Shown here: positions 25,671 to 34,275 of the stretch, in pieces
Numbering within the stretch: the stretch's first letter is position 1
Layout of the letters: each line of letters opens with the position of its first letter
DNA from: Nonomuraea sp. NBC_00507
GTDB lineage: Bacteria > Actinomycetota > Actinomycetes > Streptosporangiales > Streptosporangiaceae
NCBI RefSeq assembly: GCF_036013525.1
Contig: NZ_CP107853.1
Location: 1,612,001 to 1,676,000, forward strand
Reading direction: 5' to 3'
Length of the DNA: 64,000 bases
Notes under the pieces: generated by a model
Seen by the model: only the letters and a program-made list of their open reading frames with translations
What the model was told of the DNA's origin: nothing
The model's database searches: none
Made by a program: the position numbers and the translations under genes

Positions 25671-26294
25671 ATGCAGCAACCCAACAACCTCGGCCACGCC
25701 GCCCTGAACCTCGACGCGATCATCAAGTGGTCCACGATCGTCGTCGTTCTTCTCCTGGCGGCCATTGCCGCGATCGTCTCCTACCGCCACGCACACGAGC
25801 TTGTCTCCGCGTACGGCGAGACAGGGATCACGGCGGCGCTCGTCCCGCTCACTGTCGATGGGCTCGTCTACGCCTCCTCCATGGTTTTGCTGCAGGCGGC
25901 CCGGCTGGCCCGGCCCGCGCCACTCCTGGCGCGCCTCCTCCTGGCTGTCGGCATCCTGGCCACCCTCGGCGCGAACGTGGCGCACGGCTGGGGAACCGGC
26001 CTCATCGGTGCGATTGTCAGCGCCTGGCCCGCAGTGGCTCTGGTCGGCTCATACGAACTACTGATGTGGCTCCTGCGAGCCGACGCCCGGCCCGCCACGG
26101 ACCGGGCGGAGCCGGATGTGGACCAAGAAGCGCTCGCCGTCTACCGCGCGAGCATAGAGTCCGGAGAGCCCCTCTCACAGCGCGAACTCGCCCGGCGGTT
26201 CGGCCGCTCCCGACGGTGGGCCGCCGGAATCGCCGAGCAGGCAAACGAAACCGGCAGCGAAAACAGCGAAGATCGTACCGCAACCAGCGCCTAA
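25671..26294 (+). CDS. DUF2637 (SpdB-like) membrane protein with C-terminal HTH
   Basis: 207 residues from ATG 25671. Four membrane helices: IIKWSTIVVVLLLAAIAAIV, ITAALVPLTVDGLVYASSMV, LARLLLAVGILATLGANVA and LIGAIVSAWPAVALVGSYEL. The last 60 residues are cytoplasmic with a small HTH (SQRELARRFGRSRRWAAGI). The helix with the PLTVDGLVYA motif defines DUF2637, related to the spread proteins SpdB of actinomycete plasmids and integrative elements, which help the element move through the mycelium after transfer. RBS CGGAAG precedes the start. A second family member is encoded at 38999-39907 in the other element. Confidence 0.85.
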   Translation: MQQPNNLGHAALNLDAIIKWSTIVVVLLLAAIAAIVSYRHAHELVSAYGETGITAALVPLTVDGLVYASSMVLLQAARLARPAPLLARLLLAVGILATLGANVAHGWGTGLIGAIVSAWPAVALVGSYELLMWLLRADARPATDRAEPDVDQEALAVYRASIESGEPLSQRELARRFGRSRRWAAGIAEQANETGSENSEDRTATSA

Positions 26295-26352
26295 CACGAC
26301 ACAACCTTGCAACGAGGGGCCCAGCATCGCGTGGCGACGCAGGCGAGCTGGA

Positions 26353-27033
26353 TCACGCACTGACGGCGTAGTGCGAGGTGATCTCGATGCCGATGAAGGA
26401 GCGGCCCTCGGCGAGGGCGGCCACACCGGTGGAGCCGGAGCCAGCGCACGGGTCCAGAACGGTTCCGCCAGCCGGGCAGATGCGTACGAGCTGCCGCAGG
26501 ACCTCGACCGGTTTCTGCATGATGTGGTGGCGTTGGTGGCCACGGGGCTGGGAACCCTCGACCAGGCCGGGCAGATAGATCGGGGTGTCGTGGCGGAACG
26601 GGGCGCCGTGACTGCCCCACAGGATGTACTCGCACTCGCGACGGAAGCCATCACGTACGGGCCGGGCGATCGGCTTATGCCACGGGATGACGCCGCGCCA
26701 GGTCCAGCCGGCGGCCTGCAGCGCATCGCTCGTGGCGGGAGTCTGGCGCCAGTCGCAGAACACCAGGCAGGAGGCGCCAGATCGGGCGGTGCGCAGGCCC
26801 TAGGCGAGGACCAGGGTGAGCCAGTAGGTGTAGCCGCGTTGGTCGCGGTTATCTCCGACGAAGTCAGCCAAGTCGTGCGCCGCGTCACTGCGTATGTACT
26901 TGTCACGGGCGCTCTGCAAGGCTCGTTCGTTGCCGGTTCGTCCGCCGCTGTTGTACGGCGGGTCGGCCAGCAGCAGATCCACGAAGCGCTCGGGGATGGC
27001 GAGTACGTCGCCGTGGTAGATGGTCCAGGACAA
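26353..27033 (-). pseudogene. Beta-class DNA methyltransferase interrupted by an in-frame TAG
   Basis: Read on the minus strand from ATG 27033: MSWTIYHGDVLAIPERFVDL, motif IV LLADPPYNSGG, then YTYWLTLVLA and TAG at 26800-26802, after which the same frame continues GLRTARSGASCLVFCDWRQT, WTWRGVIPWHKP, CEYILWGS, QKPVEVLRQLVRICPAGGTV and motif I LDPCAGSGSTGVAAL to the normal end. The order DPPY then FxGxG marks a beta-class adenine-N6/cytosine-N4 enzyme of about 227 residues. The position of the stop corresponds to a Glu/Gln-like codon in the family. Without readthrough only a 77-residue fragment with no SAM site is made, so it is probably inactive. Confidence 0.85.
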
Positions 27034-27151
27034 ACGAGGTCTCCCCTTCGGGTCGCATACACCGCGAGCGGGTGAGCGAGTCGAGACGAGGGTGGAAACC
27101 CAGGGGTCCTGGCCCCAGCTACCCCCCGGTTGAGCCGGGACCAGGAGTCTT

Positions 27152-27365
27152 TGCGTTCTCGCATCCCGATATACGCCCCACCTCTGGCAACCCTCCGGCT
27201 ATCCGGATCGGCGACCTTGGGCGCCAGAGCCGCTCCGTAAATGACCTTGACCTCGGCCCATCCGCCAGAAGAACGCCCAAGGTCACCGCTGTAGGCGCGC
27301 ATACCCCGCCAGAGGTGAGTGCTCCACTGATAGGCGCGGATCTGAGGCCCGCCCCTCACTCGGCG
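27152..27365 (+). promoter_or_regulatory. Structured leader element, copy 2
   Basis: Copy of the element at 24456. Small hairpin TGCG-TTCT-CGCA; outer stem CACCTCTGGC (27179-27188) with GCCAGAGGTG (27308-27317); inner stem GACCTTGGGCG (27213-27223) with CGCCCAAGGTC (27274-27284); a 22-base invariant block at 27326-27347 ending in a GAGG that could be a ribosome binding site; then ATG 27366. Loops differ between copies while the stems are kept, which favours a functional RNA (or DNA) structure. Lies before a methyltransferase-like frame. Confidence 0.6.
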
Positions 27366-27716
27366 ATGAACACGCCCACCACCATCACCGGCGAAGGTGA
27401 ATCGCCTCCGACCACCATCCAACCGACCACCACGCCAAGGACCGTTCCCGCGTGTTCCGGCTACGGCTGGCTGGACCTTGGGATCATGGCCACCACCGTT
27501 CACCGTTGGGAAGCCGTATCTGGACGTCATGCCCCCAACCGTTTCATTGAATGGACAATGAGGCTGCCCAACGGATGGGTCAGCGCCGTCTCCGGCCTGC
27601 CCCACACCGCCCAATCGCGCGCCGTCGGCAACGGAGTCGTCCCCCGGCAGACCGCGCCTGCCCTCACTATCCTCGACGAGACGCTCGGCGGAGGAGGCCC
27701 GCGATGGAGACCTTGA
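27366..27716 (+). pseudogene. Internally deleted C5-cytosine methyltransferase
   Basis: A 116-residue frame from ATG 27366. After a Thr/Pro-rich start comes ACSGYGWLDLGIMA, which matches motif I (SGYGGLDLGV) at the N-terminus of C5-methyltransferases, followed at once by VHRWEAVSGR, RFIEWTMRLPNGWV and QSRAVGNGVVPRQTAPAL, the C-terminal motifs IX/X. The roughly 200-300 residues between, including the PCQ and ENV motifs, are missing. The product cannot methylate DNA. The ORF overlaps the HTH gene start at 27704. I infer an in-frame deletion; the remaining parts are well conserved. Confidence 0.65.
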
Positions 27717-27934
27717 CGGTCGCGGACCTGGAACACCTACCACCGACCGTCGACCTCATGACAGCTGCCAAGGCCCTCGGTATCGGCCGTACAAAGGCTT
27801 ACGCACTCGCGAAGGCAGACAACTTTCCTGTCCACCTCATACGCGTCGGAGACCAGTACCGTGTCTCCACGATGGACCTCATCAGAATTCTTCAAGGTCC
27901 CAGGGCCGCTGCGGAGGCACCGAACCCCCCTTGA
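27704..27934 (+). CDS. Excisionase-like HTH protein
   Basis: 76 residues; ATG 27704 preceded by GGAGGAGG. The core VDLMTAAKALGIGRTKAYAL, then HLIRVGDQYRVSTMDLIRIL, is the MerR-like winged helix of the excisionase/HTH_17 family. Small proteins of this type bend att-site DNA during excision or regulate element genes. It overlaps the end of the deleted methyltransferase frame by 13 bases. A hairpin terminator follows at 27953. No integrase is nearby (the only one, at 3.4-4.9 kb, is broken), so its function may be regulatory. Confidence 0.75.
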   Translation: METLTVADLEHLPPTVDLMTAAKALGIGRTKAYALAKADNFPVHLIRVGDQYRVSTMDLIRILQGPRAAAEAPNPP

Positions 27935-27952
27935 AGCGATCACCTACGATAG

Positions 27953-27979
27953 CGCCCGGGACGCACGTGCTCCCGGGCG
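27953..27979 (+). terminator. Hairpin after the HTH gene
   Basis: Arms CGCCCGGGA (27953-27961) and TCCCGGGCG (27971-27979) with a nine-base loop, 19 bases after the stop codon. Confidence 0.6.
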
Positions 27980-28075
27980 TCGTCATGTGCACGATCAGCA
28001 GATGTTCAAGGGACGAAAACCGGTGAGCGAAAAGCCGGTAAAGGTCAGCGGCGGGCTCCGGTACGGGCGGCGAGC

Positions 28076-28760
28076 ACGTCGGTGACCCCGAGGATCGCGG
28101 CAGTGACGGCGGCCCGCCCTGGCGGCCCCCTTCTCCACCGCCCGCATGCTCGCCCATGACCAGCGAGGCGAGCTACCCTACATCGTCCAGCGCGTACGGC
28201 GACGGGCCGAGCCTGAGCCAGGCCAGGCCGTCCAGCAGGCCGGGCCGTACGCCGACGATGAAGCCTGCATCGCCTCGGCACGGGAGTCGCGACGGCGATG
28301 GCAGCCATCCATGGCGTCGTCCACCGGGACCTGAAGATGGACAACGTGCTGCTGCGCCCGGACGGGCCACGAGTGATCGACTTCGGCATAGCCCACTACT
28401 GGACGGCACCGCGGCTACCGCATCGGGCTGGTCGGCACTCCGGCCTCCATGTCGCCTGAGCGTTTCACCGGCAACCGGGCCGGTCCGCAGGTCGATGCCT
28501 ACGCCTGGGGCGCGATCATGGTCTTCGCCGCCACCGATAACCCGCCCTTCCGCGTCACCGAGCCGGAAGGCGTCTTCGCCCACCTCAACCGCGAGCCCCG
28601 GCTGGACGTAGTACCCGAACCGCTCAGTGCGCTCGCCGCCAGACCCCGAGCAAAGGACCCGGCCCAGCGCTCCTCGCCCCGGGCAACTGCTCATGGCGCT
28701 CATAGAGGCCGACGCCCCCCGCGCGGGGCAGCCTGGCGGCCCACGGGGCTGTCTTGTTCC
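28076..28760 (+). pseudogene. Frameshifted Ser/Thr protein kinase
   Basis: Parts of a Hanks-type kinase appear in order but in changing frames: PFSTARMLAHDQRGELPYIV, then AYGDGPSLSQA, then VQQAGPYADDEA, then ATAMAAIHGVVHRDLKMDNV with the catalytic loop, LRPDGPRVIDFGIAHYW with the DFG motif, then in another frame VGTPASMSPERFTGNRAGPQ and DAYAWGAIMVFAATDNPPFR. At least four frameshifts are needed to join them. The N-lobe with the ATP-binding lysine is not found. This is a decayed regulatory kinase; no functional product is expected. Confidence 0.8.
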
Positions 28761-29003
28761 GCAGTAGTGGATCGCCCGCCGCTCACCGGCCGGGCATCGG
28801 CACCACCCCCGAGCTGATACAACTCCTCCAGCGGGTGACGGGGTACTGACGAGCTGACGGAGTTGCCGGCCCGGCATGACGGAAGGACCCGCAAGTGATC
28901 CCCGAACCACACCGGATGAAGGGCGGCGCACCACTGCTCGGCGCGCTGCCCGGGGAGAGCGGCCATCGGCCCGTACGGCGCCGAACTGCGCGATGCTGGA
29001 GAT

Positions 29004-29330
29004 GTGGAGATTGAGGTCCTGGTGATGCCGGACTGCCCCCACCAGCAGCTCGCCGCCGAGCAGCTGCTGCAGGCGCTGGGCGAGACTGGGCTGAGCACCA
29101 CCGGCTTCACCACCCGGGTGATCGCCGACCAGGCCGAGGCCGAGCGGACGGCCTTCACCGGCTCCCCGACGATCCTGATCGACGGCCGCGACCCGTTCGC
29201 CGAACCCGGCGCCGCCCCGTCGCTGTCCTGCCGGATCTACCGCACCCCCGACGGCCCGGCCGGAGCACCCGGCCTCGACCAGCTCCGGCAGGCCCTCCGA
29301 GCAGCCGCTGACACGGGCACCAGGGCATAA
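29004..29330 (+). CDS. Thioredoxin-like small protein
   Basis: 108 residues starting at GTG 29004. EIEVLVMPDCPHQQLAAEQL is a thioredoxin-like first strand and loop, but the active motif is DCPH with one cysteine rather than CxxC; GSPTILIDGRDPFAEPGAAP is the cis-Pro part of the fold, followed by SCRIYRTPDG and a C-terminal helix. Actinobacterial relatives are annotated as thioredoxin-family or alkylmercury-lyase-like proteins; some have selenocysteine at the Cys position. No partner gene is adjacent; it lies between pseudogenes. Redox or metal-binding role is plausible but unproven. Confidence 0.7.
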   Translation: MEIEVLVMPDCPHQQLAAEQLLQALGETGLSTTGFTTRVIADQAEAERTAFTGSPTILIDGRDPFAEPGAAPSLSCRIYRTPDGPAGAPGLDQLRQALRAAADTGTRA

Positions 29331-29586
29331 CCCGGATCACCGTCGGGAAGCTCCGGCGGAGTGCTCACACCCACGAACAGTTCGCCGCCCCCCGTAACCG
29401 CATGACTTGAAGGTCAAGTTGTCTTGGCCTTCTTAACCGGGAGGATGAACGGTAGAAAGGCGATCTGGCGAGCGCGGGGGACGGGCACGCGGAACACTTT
29501 CGGTGATCTTTCGGGGGCCCTGCTACTTTGCTCCGATCCCCACCGTCCAGGACGTGATCGACACGCCGGACGGCAAGATAGAACTC
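29331..29586. other. Intergenic, no gene seen
   Basis: No supported gene or strong hairpin. A short frame from 29503 runs into the next gene but lacks a ribosome binding site. Confidence 0.35.
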
Positions 29587-30105
29587 ATGCCCGCCATTCC
29601 GGAGTCGACCAAGACCTCCCTGGCCCAGCGACTGCGCCAGCGCGCCCGCGACCGCTGGCCCCAACTGGCAGGACTACACGTCCGCTACCACGGCCAGTTC
29701 GCCTACGTCGAAGGTGAACTGACCGACGGAGACCAGCTGCCCCTCATCCGGCTCCGCTACGGCGGATCGGCCTCCATCTGGGGATTCGGGCTCTACCTCG
29801 CCAGCAGCGGCAAGTACGAAAACCAGATCCTGCCCACCGGCATGTCCGCCGGCACACCCCAAGAAGCCCTCGACTGCGCCTGCGATCTCTATGGTGCCCT
29901 GCTGTCAATCCAGCTGGGGTGTCGGTCGTGGTTGCCGCATCCGCAGCGTCCCCGCGTGCAAGGGCCGCCGAAGATGGGCTCGCCTCCATGGCGAGGCGGG
30001 CCGGCCGTTGGCGCCGGCACGTACTCGTCGGCGAGCCGGCCACGTCAGGCCACGGGGTTTACAACGCATGATTGGCCAGAGGCAACTGCAGCCACGACGG
30101 CGTGA
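29587..30105 (+). pseudogene. Conserved actinobacterial hypothetical, C-terminus replaced
   Basis: From ATG 29587: MPAIPESTKTSLAQRLRQRA, HVRYHGQFAYVEGEL, PLIRLRYGGSASIWGFGLY, LPTGMSAGTPQEALDCACDL. These are the blocks of a small hypothetical protein frequent in actinobacterial accessory regions. In intact copies the sequence after the CACDLY helix ends within about 15 residues; here it passes into SIQLGCRSWLPHPQ and a further 60 residues of non-coding character. The 3' end therefore seems lost by recombination near 29905. No function is known. Confidence 0.5.
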
Positions 30106-30256
30106 TGAAAGCCAGACGACAGGGCTCACCGCCAGGATGGTGGTGTGTCAGACCAAGGGCGGCGCTGGGTGGGCACGCCATGTCCCGGCTGAGCCGTCGC
30201 ACCATTGTCAGAGCAGCGGTGCGCCGTACCACGTTGCAGCGGGGAAGGGGGACCAG

Positions 30257-33200
30257 ATGACGCAGGTGATTCCTGGTTGGAAGGATTGGATCGACCGGCC
30301 GGAGGTAGACCGGGTGGTCGAGGCTCTGACTTCGGGGGAGAGCGGGGTTGTGGTGGTGGCCCCGGATCTGGAAGGGGTCGGAGGGCTGGGCGTTACCGCC
30401 GTGGCGGCGGCTGCCCTGCACCGTACAGAGGTGATCGAGCACTTCCACGAGGGTGTCTGCTGGGCCCGCGTGGGCGACGCGCGTACGGAGCACTGGGCCG
30501 ACGACGTGTTGAAGGCCGCAGATGGCATGTGGGGTAAGGACGACGAACCCTTCCTCCAGTCTGACTTGATCGAAATCCACGCGGCCCTTCACGACGAGGA
30601 AGCGGCACGCGAATTGATGGACGATATGTTCGCCCCGGGACCTCGATTGATGGCGGTCGACGGGCTGCCTGATGGTGGCCTGCTGTTGCCCTTGGCATAC
30701 ATTGTGCGGGGCTGCGTGTGGCTGGCCATGGTGGACAGCGCAGGTGAGGCGCCGCCGGTAGCGGACGTGGTGCGCGTCGGCCCGATGTCATTGGCCGAGG
30801 GCGTGGCGCTGTTGCGCCGTGACCTGCCCTCGCTGGATGAGGGAACGGCAGTGCGGCTGGCGGAGTTGACCGGCGGCTGGTCGTTGGCGCTGACGCTGGC
30901 CCACTCGATGATCCTGAGCCAGGTGGTGACAGGGGAATCGGCCAACGTCGCAGCCACGCAAGTCGCCGAACGGCTGCCGCGCAGCCTCGACCTCGCCGAC
31001 CGCGCCTCAAGAGAGGCCTTGATCGGTGCGCTAGTGGATCACTCGCTCAATTGGCTACCCCTGGTGGATCCGGGAGCCTCCGAGCGGTTTCTGGAGCTGG
31101 GCCTGTTCGCCGAGGAGAAGCCGATTCCGGTCGGCGTGGCGGCGATGATGTGGGGAGTCGTGGGCATGACGGGCGACGAGATCGGCGCGCTCATCGCGCG
31201 GTTGGAAGCGCTGTCGCTGCTGGAGCGGCGCACCGATGAGGCGGTTCTGGAACTCGCTCCTGCCGTCATGGCATACGTACGCGATCGCCTCGGCCCCGAA
31301 GGGCTCGACCATGCCCGGCGGAGATTGATCGATGCTGACCCGGACGACATCCTGGAGGGGTGGGCTGTCTTGCCCGGCACCAGGGAGTGGGTGGTGCGTA
31401 ACCTGCCCGACCACTACCTGGCCGCTGGCGAGATGGAGCTGCTGGCGGGGCTGGTGTGCGACGTGTCATGGATCGCCGATCGGACGATCCTTTCCGGCGT
31501 CGAAGGGGTCGTGGAGGATCTGTCCAAGGTGGGCACCGGGCAGGCCGAGTTGCTCATCCGTACCATTGCCGCCTCTGCACACCTGCTTGAATCCGCGCGA
31601 GAGACGGGTCTGAGCCTGCTGCCCACCCTGGCCTGCCGTCTGCATGCAGTGCCAGGGAAAGCAGAGGAGGCTCACACAAGGTTGCGGGAGATGGGCAGGC
31701 CATGGTTGGAATCGCGCTGGACACCGCCGGACCTACCCCACCCCGCGCTCCTTCGCACCCTGCACAGCCGCACCGATGAGATGACCGACGTCACGATCGC
31801 GCCCGACGGCACCTGGCTGGCCGGCGCGAATGCGGACGGGCGGGTACTGTGCTGGCGCGTGGACGGTGCGCGGCTGGGGAGTCTGCTCGGCCACGAGTCC
31901 ATCGTCACCTCAGTCGACATCGCGGCTGACGGAGCCTGGCTGGCGAGCGCGGCCTGGGATGGGACCGTACGTCTGTGGGATGTCGACGGGACACCGCGTG
32001 CCGTACTGTCAGATCACCCCGGCGTCGTGCAGGCCGTCGCCATCGCACCCGACGGCAGTTGGCTCGCCTCGGCGGGTGAGGGGTTCCTCCGGTTCTGGAA
32101 CTCCGACGGGACGCTGCGTGCCGCGGTCTCGGGGCGGGACGCTTCTTACGAGCGCGTCGCGATCGCCCCCGACAGCTCGTGGCTGGCGGCCGTCGGGTTC
32201 GACGTCGCCGAGTTCTGGAACGCCAACGGGACACTCAAGGCCATCCTCGGCAAGCGCCACGTCGGCGCGGGTGCACTTGCCTTCGCTCCCGGGGGGCAGT
32301 GGCTGGCGCTGATTGCCAGGGACGGCAAGATCCAGCTGCTCAACCCGGACGGCACCATGCGCGCCTCGCTCGACGACGTGATCTACAGCTGCAATTCTGG
32401 TTTAGCCGTCGCGCCCGATGGCCGGTGGCTGGCCGTATCGGACTTCGACGACGTGATCCTCGCGGACGTGGACGGCTCGACCCGCGCCCGCCTCCCCGGA
32501 CGCAGCGCTGACGTCGTTGCCGCCATCGCAATCGCGCCCGGCGGTAGTTGGCTGGCCTCGGCTGGCAACGATCGTACGATCCGGATCTGGGACACGAACC
32601 CAGCTGCGACAGGAGGTAGCAAAGAGCGGAGCGGCACGCGCGAGCTGGAAGCCGTCGCCATCGCACCGGACGGCTCGTGGCTGGCCACGGCCGGGCTAGA
32701 CGGCCTCATCTTCTGGGACGCCGACGGCAGCCTGCGCTCCAAGGGCCAGCAGGCGTGGATGTGCAGTGTGGACATCGCCGCCGACGGCGGGACCCTGCTC
32801 ACCGGCGGCGGGAGCGACGGTACGGTGCGGCTGCACGAGACCGATGGCACGGTACGCCGCAGCGACGTCGTGCCAGGCGCATCCGATATTCGTGCGGCGG
32901 CGATCGCGCCGGATGGCACGTGGATGGCGATCGGCTACCAGGACCGAGTGAGGATCATGGCAGCGGAGGGCAGGAGGTCCAAGACCCTCAAGCGTCTGGG
33001 CGACGAGGTCAATGCCGTCGCCATCGCACCTGACTCATGCTGGCTCGCCGTGGCGGCGGGTCAGCACCTGCAGCGGTGGAGCACCAAAGGCCGCAAGCTC
33101 GGTCCCGTCGCGGAAACCTGCGGCCCTATCTCGGGGGTGGCGATCGCCCCCGACGGGCAGTCCCTGGCCGCAGTCACGACCTTGGGCTCAGTTGAGCTGT

Positions 33201-33460
33201 TCGACCTGGACGGTGGCGTGCTGATAGGGCAGTTCAGGGCGGACGAGTGGGTGAGGGGCGTCGCATTCTCCCCCGACGGTGCCTGGTTGGCTACGACGGC
33301 GGAGAACGGATGTCTTCGGGTGTGGGACGTCGGCACGCTCAGCTGTGTCGCTGTCATCGTCGTAGACGGCGCCTTGCGCGACTGCGCATGGTTTCCCGAC
33401 GGCTCGGGGTTGTGTGCGGTAGGCAATCCCGGCTTGTTCGGTTTCACCTTCCACCGGTAA
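30257..33460 (+). CDS. STAND-type NTPase with WD40 propellers, P-loop lysine missing
   Basis: 1067 residues from ATG 30257 (GGGGAAGGGGGA upstream); the longer frame to 29891 has no support. Residues about 15-320 form an NB-ARC-like NTPase: VVVVAPDLEGVGGLGVT with the P-loop at about 40-47 in which Val replaces the usual Lys before Thr; Walker B-like GPRLMAVDGLPDG; a winged-helix region follows. Residues about 495-1067 are WD40 repeats of the type VAIAPDGSWLASAG...WD.DGT, at least twelve, enough for two propellers. Such proteins sense a signal with the propeller and oligomerise on NTP binding to drive effectors, often in defence. No effector domain is recognised. The missing lysine suggests no hydrolysis. 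Confidence 0.8.
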   Translation: MTQVIPGWKDWIDRPEVDRVVEALTSGESGVVVVAPDLEGVGGLGVTAVAAAALHRTEVIEHFHEGVCWARVGDARTEHWADDVLKAADGMWGKDDEPFLQSDLIEIHAALHDEEAARELMDDMFAPGPRLMAVDGLPDGGLLLPLAYIVRGCVWLAMVDSAGEAPPVADVVRVGPMSLAEGVALLRRDLPSLDEGTAVRLAELTGGWSLALTLAHSMILSQVVTGESANVAATQVAERLPRSLDLADRASREALIGALVDHSLNWLPLVDPGASERFLELGLFAEEKPIPVGVAAMMWGVVGMTGDEIGALIARLEALSLLERRTDEAVLELAPAVMAYVRDRLGPEGLDHARRRLIDADPDDILEGWAVLPGTREWVVRNLPDHYLAAGEMELLAGLVCDVSWIADRTILSGVEGVVEDLSKVGTGQAELLIRTIAASAHLLESARETGLSLLPTLACRLHAVPGKAEEAHTRLREMGRPWLESRWTPPDLPHPALLRTLHSRTDEMTDVTIAPDGTWLAGANADGRVLCWRVDGARLGSLLGHESIVTSVDIAADGAWLASAAWDGTVRLWDVDGTPRAVLSDHPGVVQAVAIAPDGSWLASAGEGFLRFWNSDGTLRAAVSGRDASYERVAIAPDSSWLAAVGFDVAEFWNANGTLKAILGKRHVGAGALAFAPGGQWLALIARDGKIQLLNPDGTMRASLDDVIYSCNSGLAVAPDGRWLAVSDFDDVILADVDGSTRARLPGRSADVVAAIAIAPGGSWLASAGNDRTIRIWDTNPAATGGSKERSGTRELEAVAIAPDGSWLATAGLDGLIFWDADGSLRSKGQQAWMCSVDIAADGGTLLTGGGSDGTVRLHETDGTVRRSDVVPGASDIRAAAIAPDGTWMAIGYQDRVRIMAAEGRRSKTLKRLGDEVNAVAIAPDSCWLAVAAGQHLQRWSTKGRKLGPVAETCGPISGVAIAPDGQSLAAVTTLGSVELFDLDGGVLIGQFRADEWVRGVAFSPDGAWLATTAENGCLRVWDVGTLSCVAVIVVDGALRDCAWFPDGSGLCAVGNPGLFGFTFHR

Positions 33461-33960
33461 GGCCGATCGCTTACTACCCGAGCGGCTCCGGTCGCTCCAG
33501 GCGTTGTATGTCGGAGGATGCACATTTCCATCCCTGGGAGTGAAGCAGGCCGCCGACGAGGTGCCGTGGATCGGGTCCTATTCCGACGACCCCGCCCCGA
33601 GTGAAGTTGACCGCCGGCGAGGTGCCCTTGGCCGGGTGCTTTTTCGTTGGTCTCTTCCCGAACGGTGCGTGCGAGCTTTCCCGGACGAACGGGGCTCGGC
33701 CTGTTCTGGTGGCGCTCTTCGAAATTGGCTCTGGCGATCTTTGTGTGATGGCGTCACAGGCGGTGGTGGAGACTCCTGCCCGTGACTGATCGCAATCGTG
33801 TAACTGGCCGCGTATAGGCGCGGTCGGCCGGTGAGGATCTTGTTCAACCAAGAACGTGATCATCATTTGAGCGGTCGCGAGGTTCATTGTGCCCTGTGCG
33901 CAGCATGCGGTGGTGGGCGATGCCTGCTGCCTGAGGATGTTCTTACCCCATCTGGCGGAA
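33461..33960. other. Non-coding spacer, no gene recognised
   Basis: Only short frames without ribosome binding sites or family features. Probably old mobile-element flank, since a reverse-transcriptase fragment follows directly. Confidence 0.35.
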
Positions 33961-34185
33961 CGACGGGCCCATGGCGCGATCGCTGAGGTGCACCACTTCG
34001 GCACCAAGGGCTATCACTGGGTGTTGGATGCGGACATCGAAGCGTGCTTCGACAACATCGCGCACTCCGCCCTCATGGAGCGGATGCGTCGACGAGTCGG
34101 TGATAAGCGGGTTCTCTCCCTGGTCAAGGCTTTTCTGAAGGCGGGCATCATGTCCGTCGATGGCCAGACCAGGGACACGAACACC
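33961..34185 (+). pseudogene. Fragment of a group II intron reverse transcriptase
   Basis: Encodes about 75 residues: RAHGAIAEVHHFGTKGYHWV, LDADIEACFDNIAHSALMER, RRVGDKRVLSLVKAFLKAGI and RDTNTG. This is the RT domain around motif A (DADIEACFD) of bacterial group II intron proteins. The next expected block, GTPQGGILSPLLAN with the following YADD box, is gone; the sequence switches to an ISL3 transposase piece on the other strand. No intron RNA domains were recognised. Confidence 0.75.
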
Positions 34186-34275
34186 GGCCCGGGCTGGGCG
34201 GGTAGCACCCGGCGGGCGTGCTCGGTGAACGCCGCCGACACGATCGGCCAGGACACCCTGTGATCCCGCGCCGAT
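34186..34275 (-). pseudogene. Fragment of an ISL3-family transposase
   Basis: On the minus strand: SARDHRVSWPIVSAAFTEHA, RRVLPAQPGP. This resembles the helix-turn-helix region of ISL3 transposases just before the first catalytic Asp segment (LGIDE), which is missing. About 30 residues remain, wedged between the reverse-transcriptase and mctB remnants. Confidence 0.5.

Noticed and set aside
26175..27743. Minus-strand frame of 522 codons across the methyltransferase region
   Set aside because: Another minus-strand frame carries the methyltransferase motifs (DPPY, DPCAGSGS) and the plus strand carries the GNGVVP frame; this one is low-complexity Ser/Arg/Pro.
33601..33789. Plus-strand frame of 62 codons
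   Set aside because: No ribosome binding site and no conserved motif; likely non-coding flank of mobile-element fragments.
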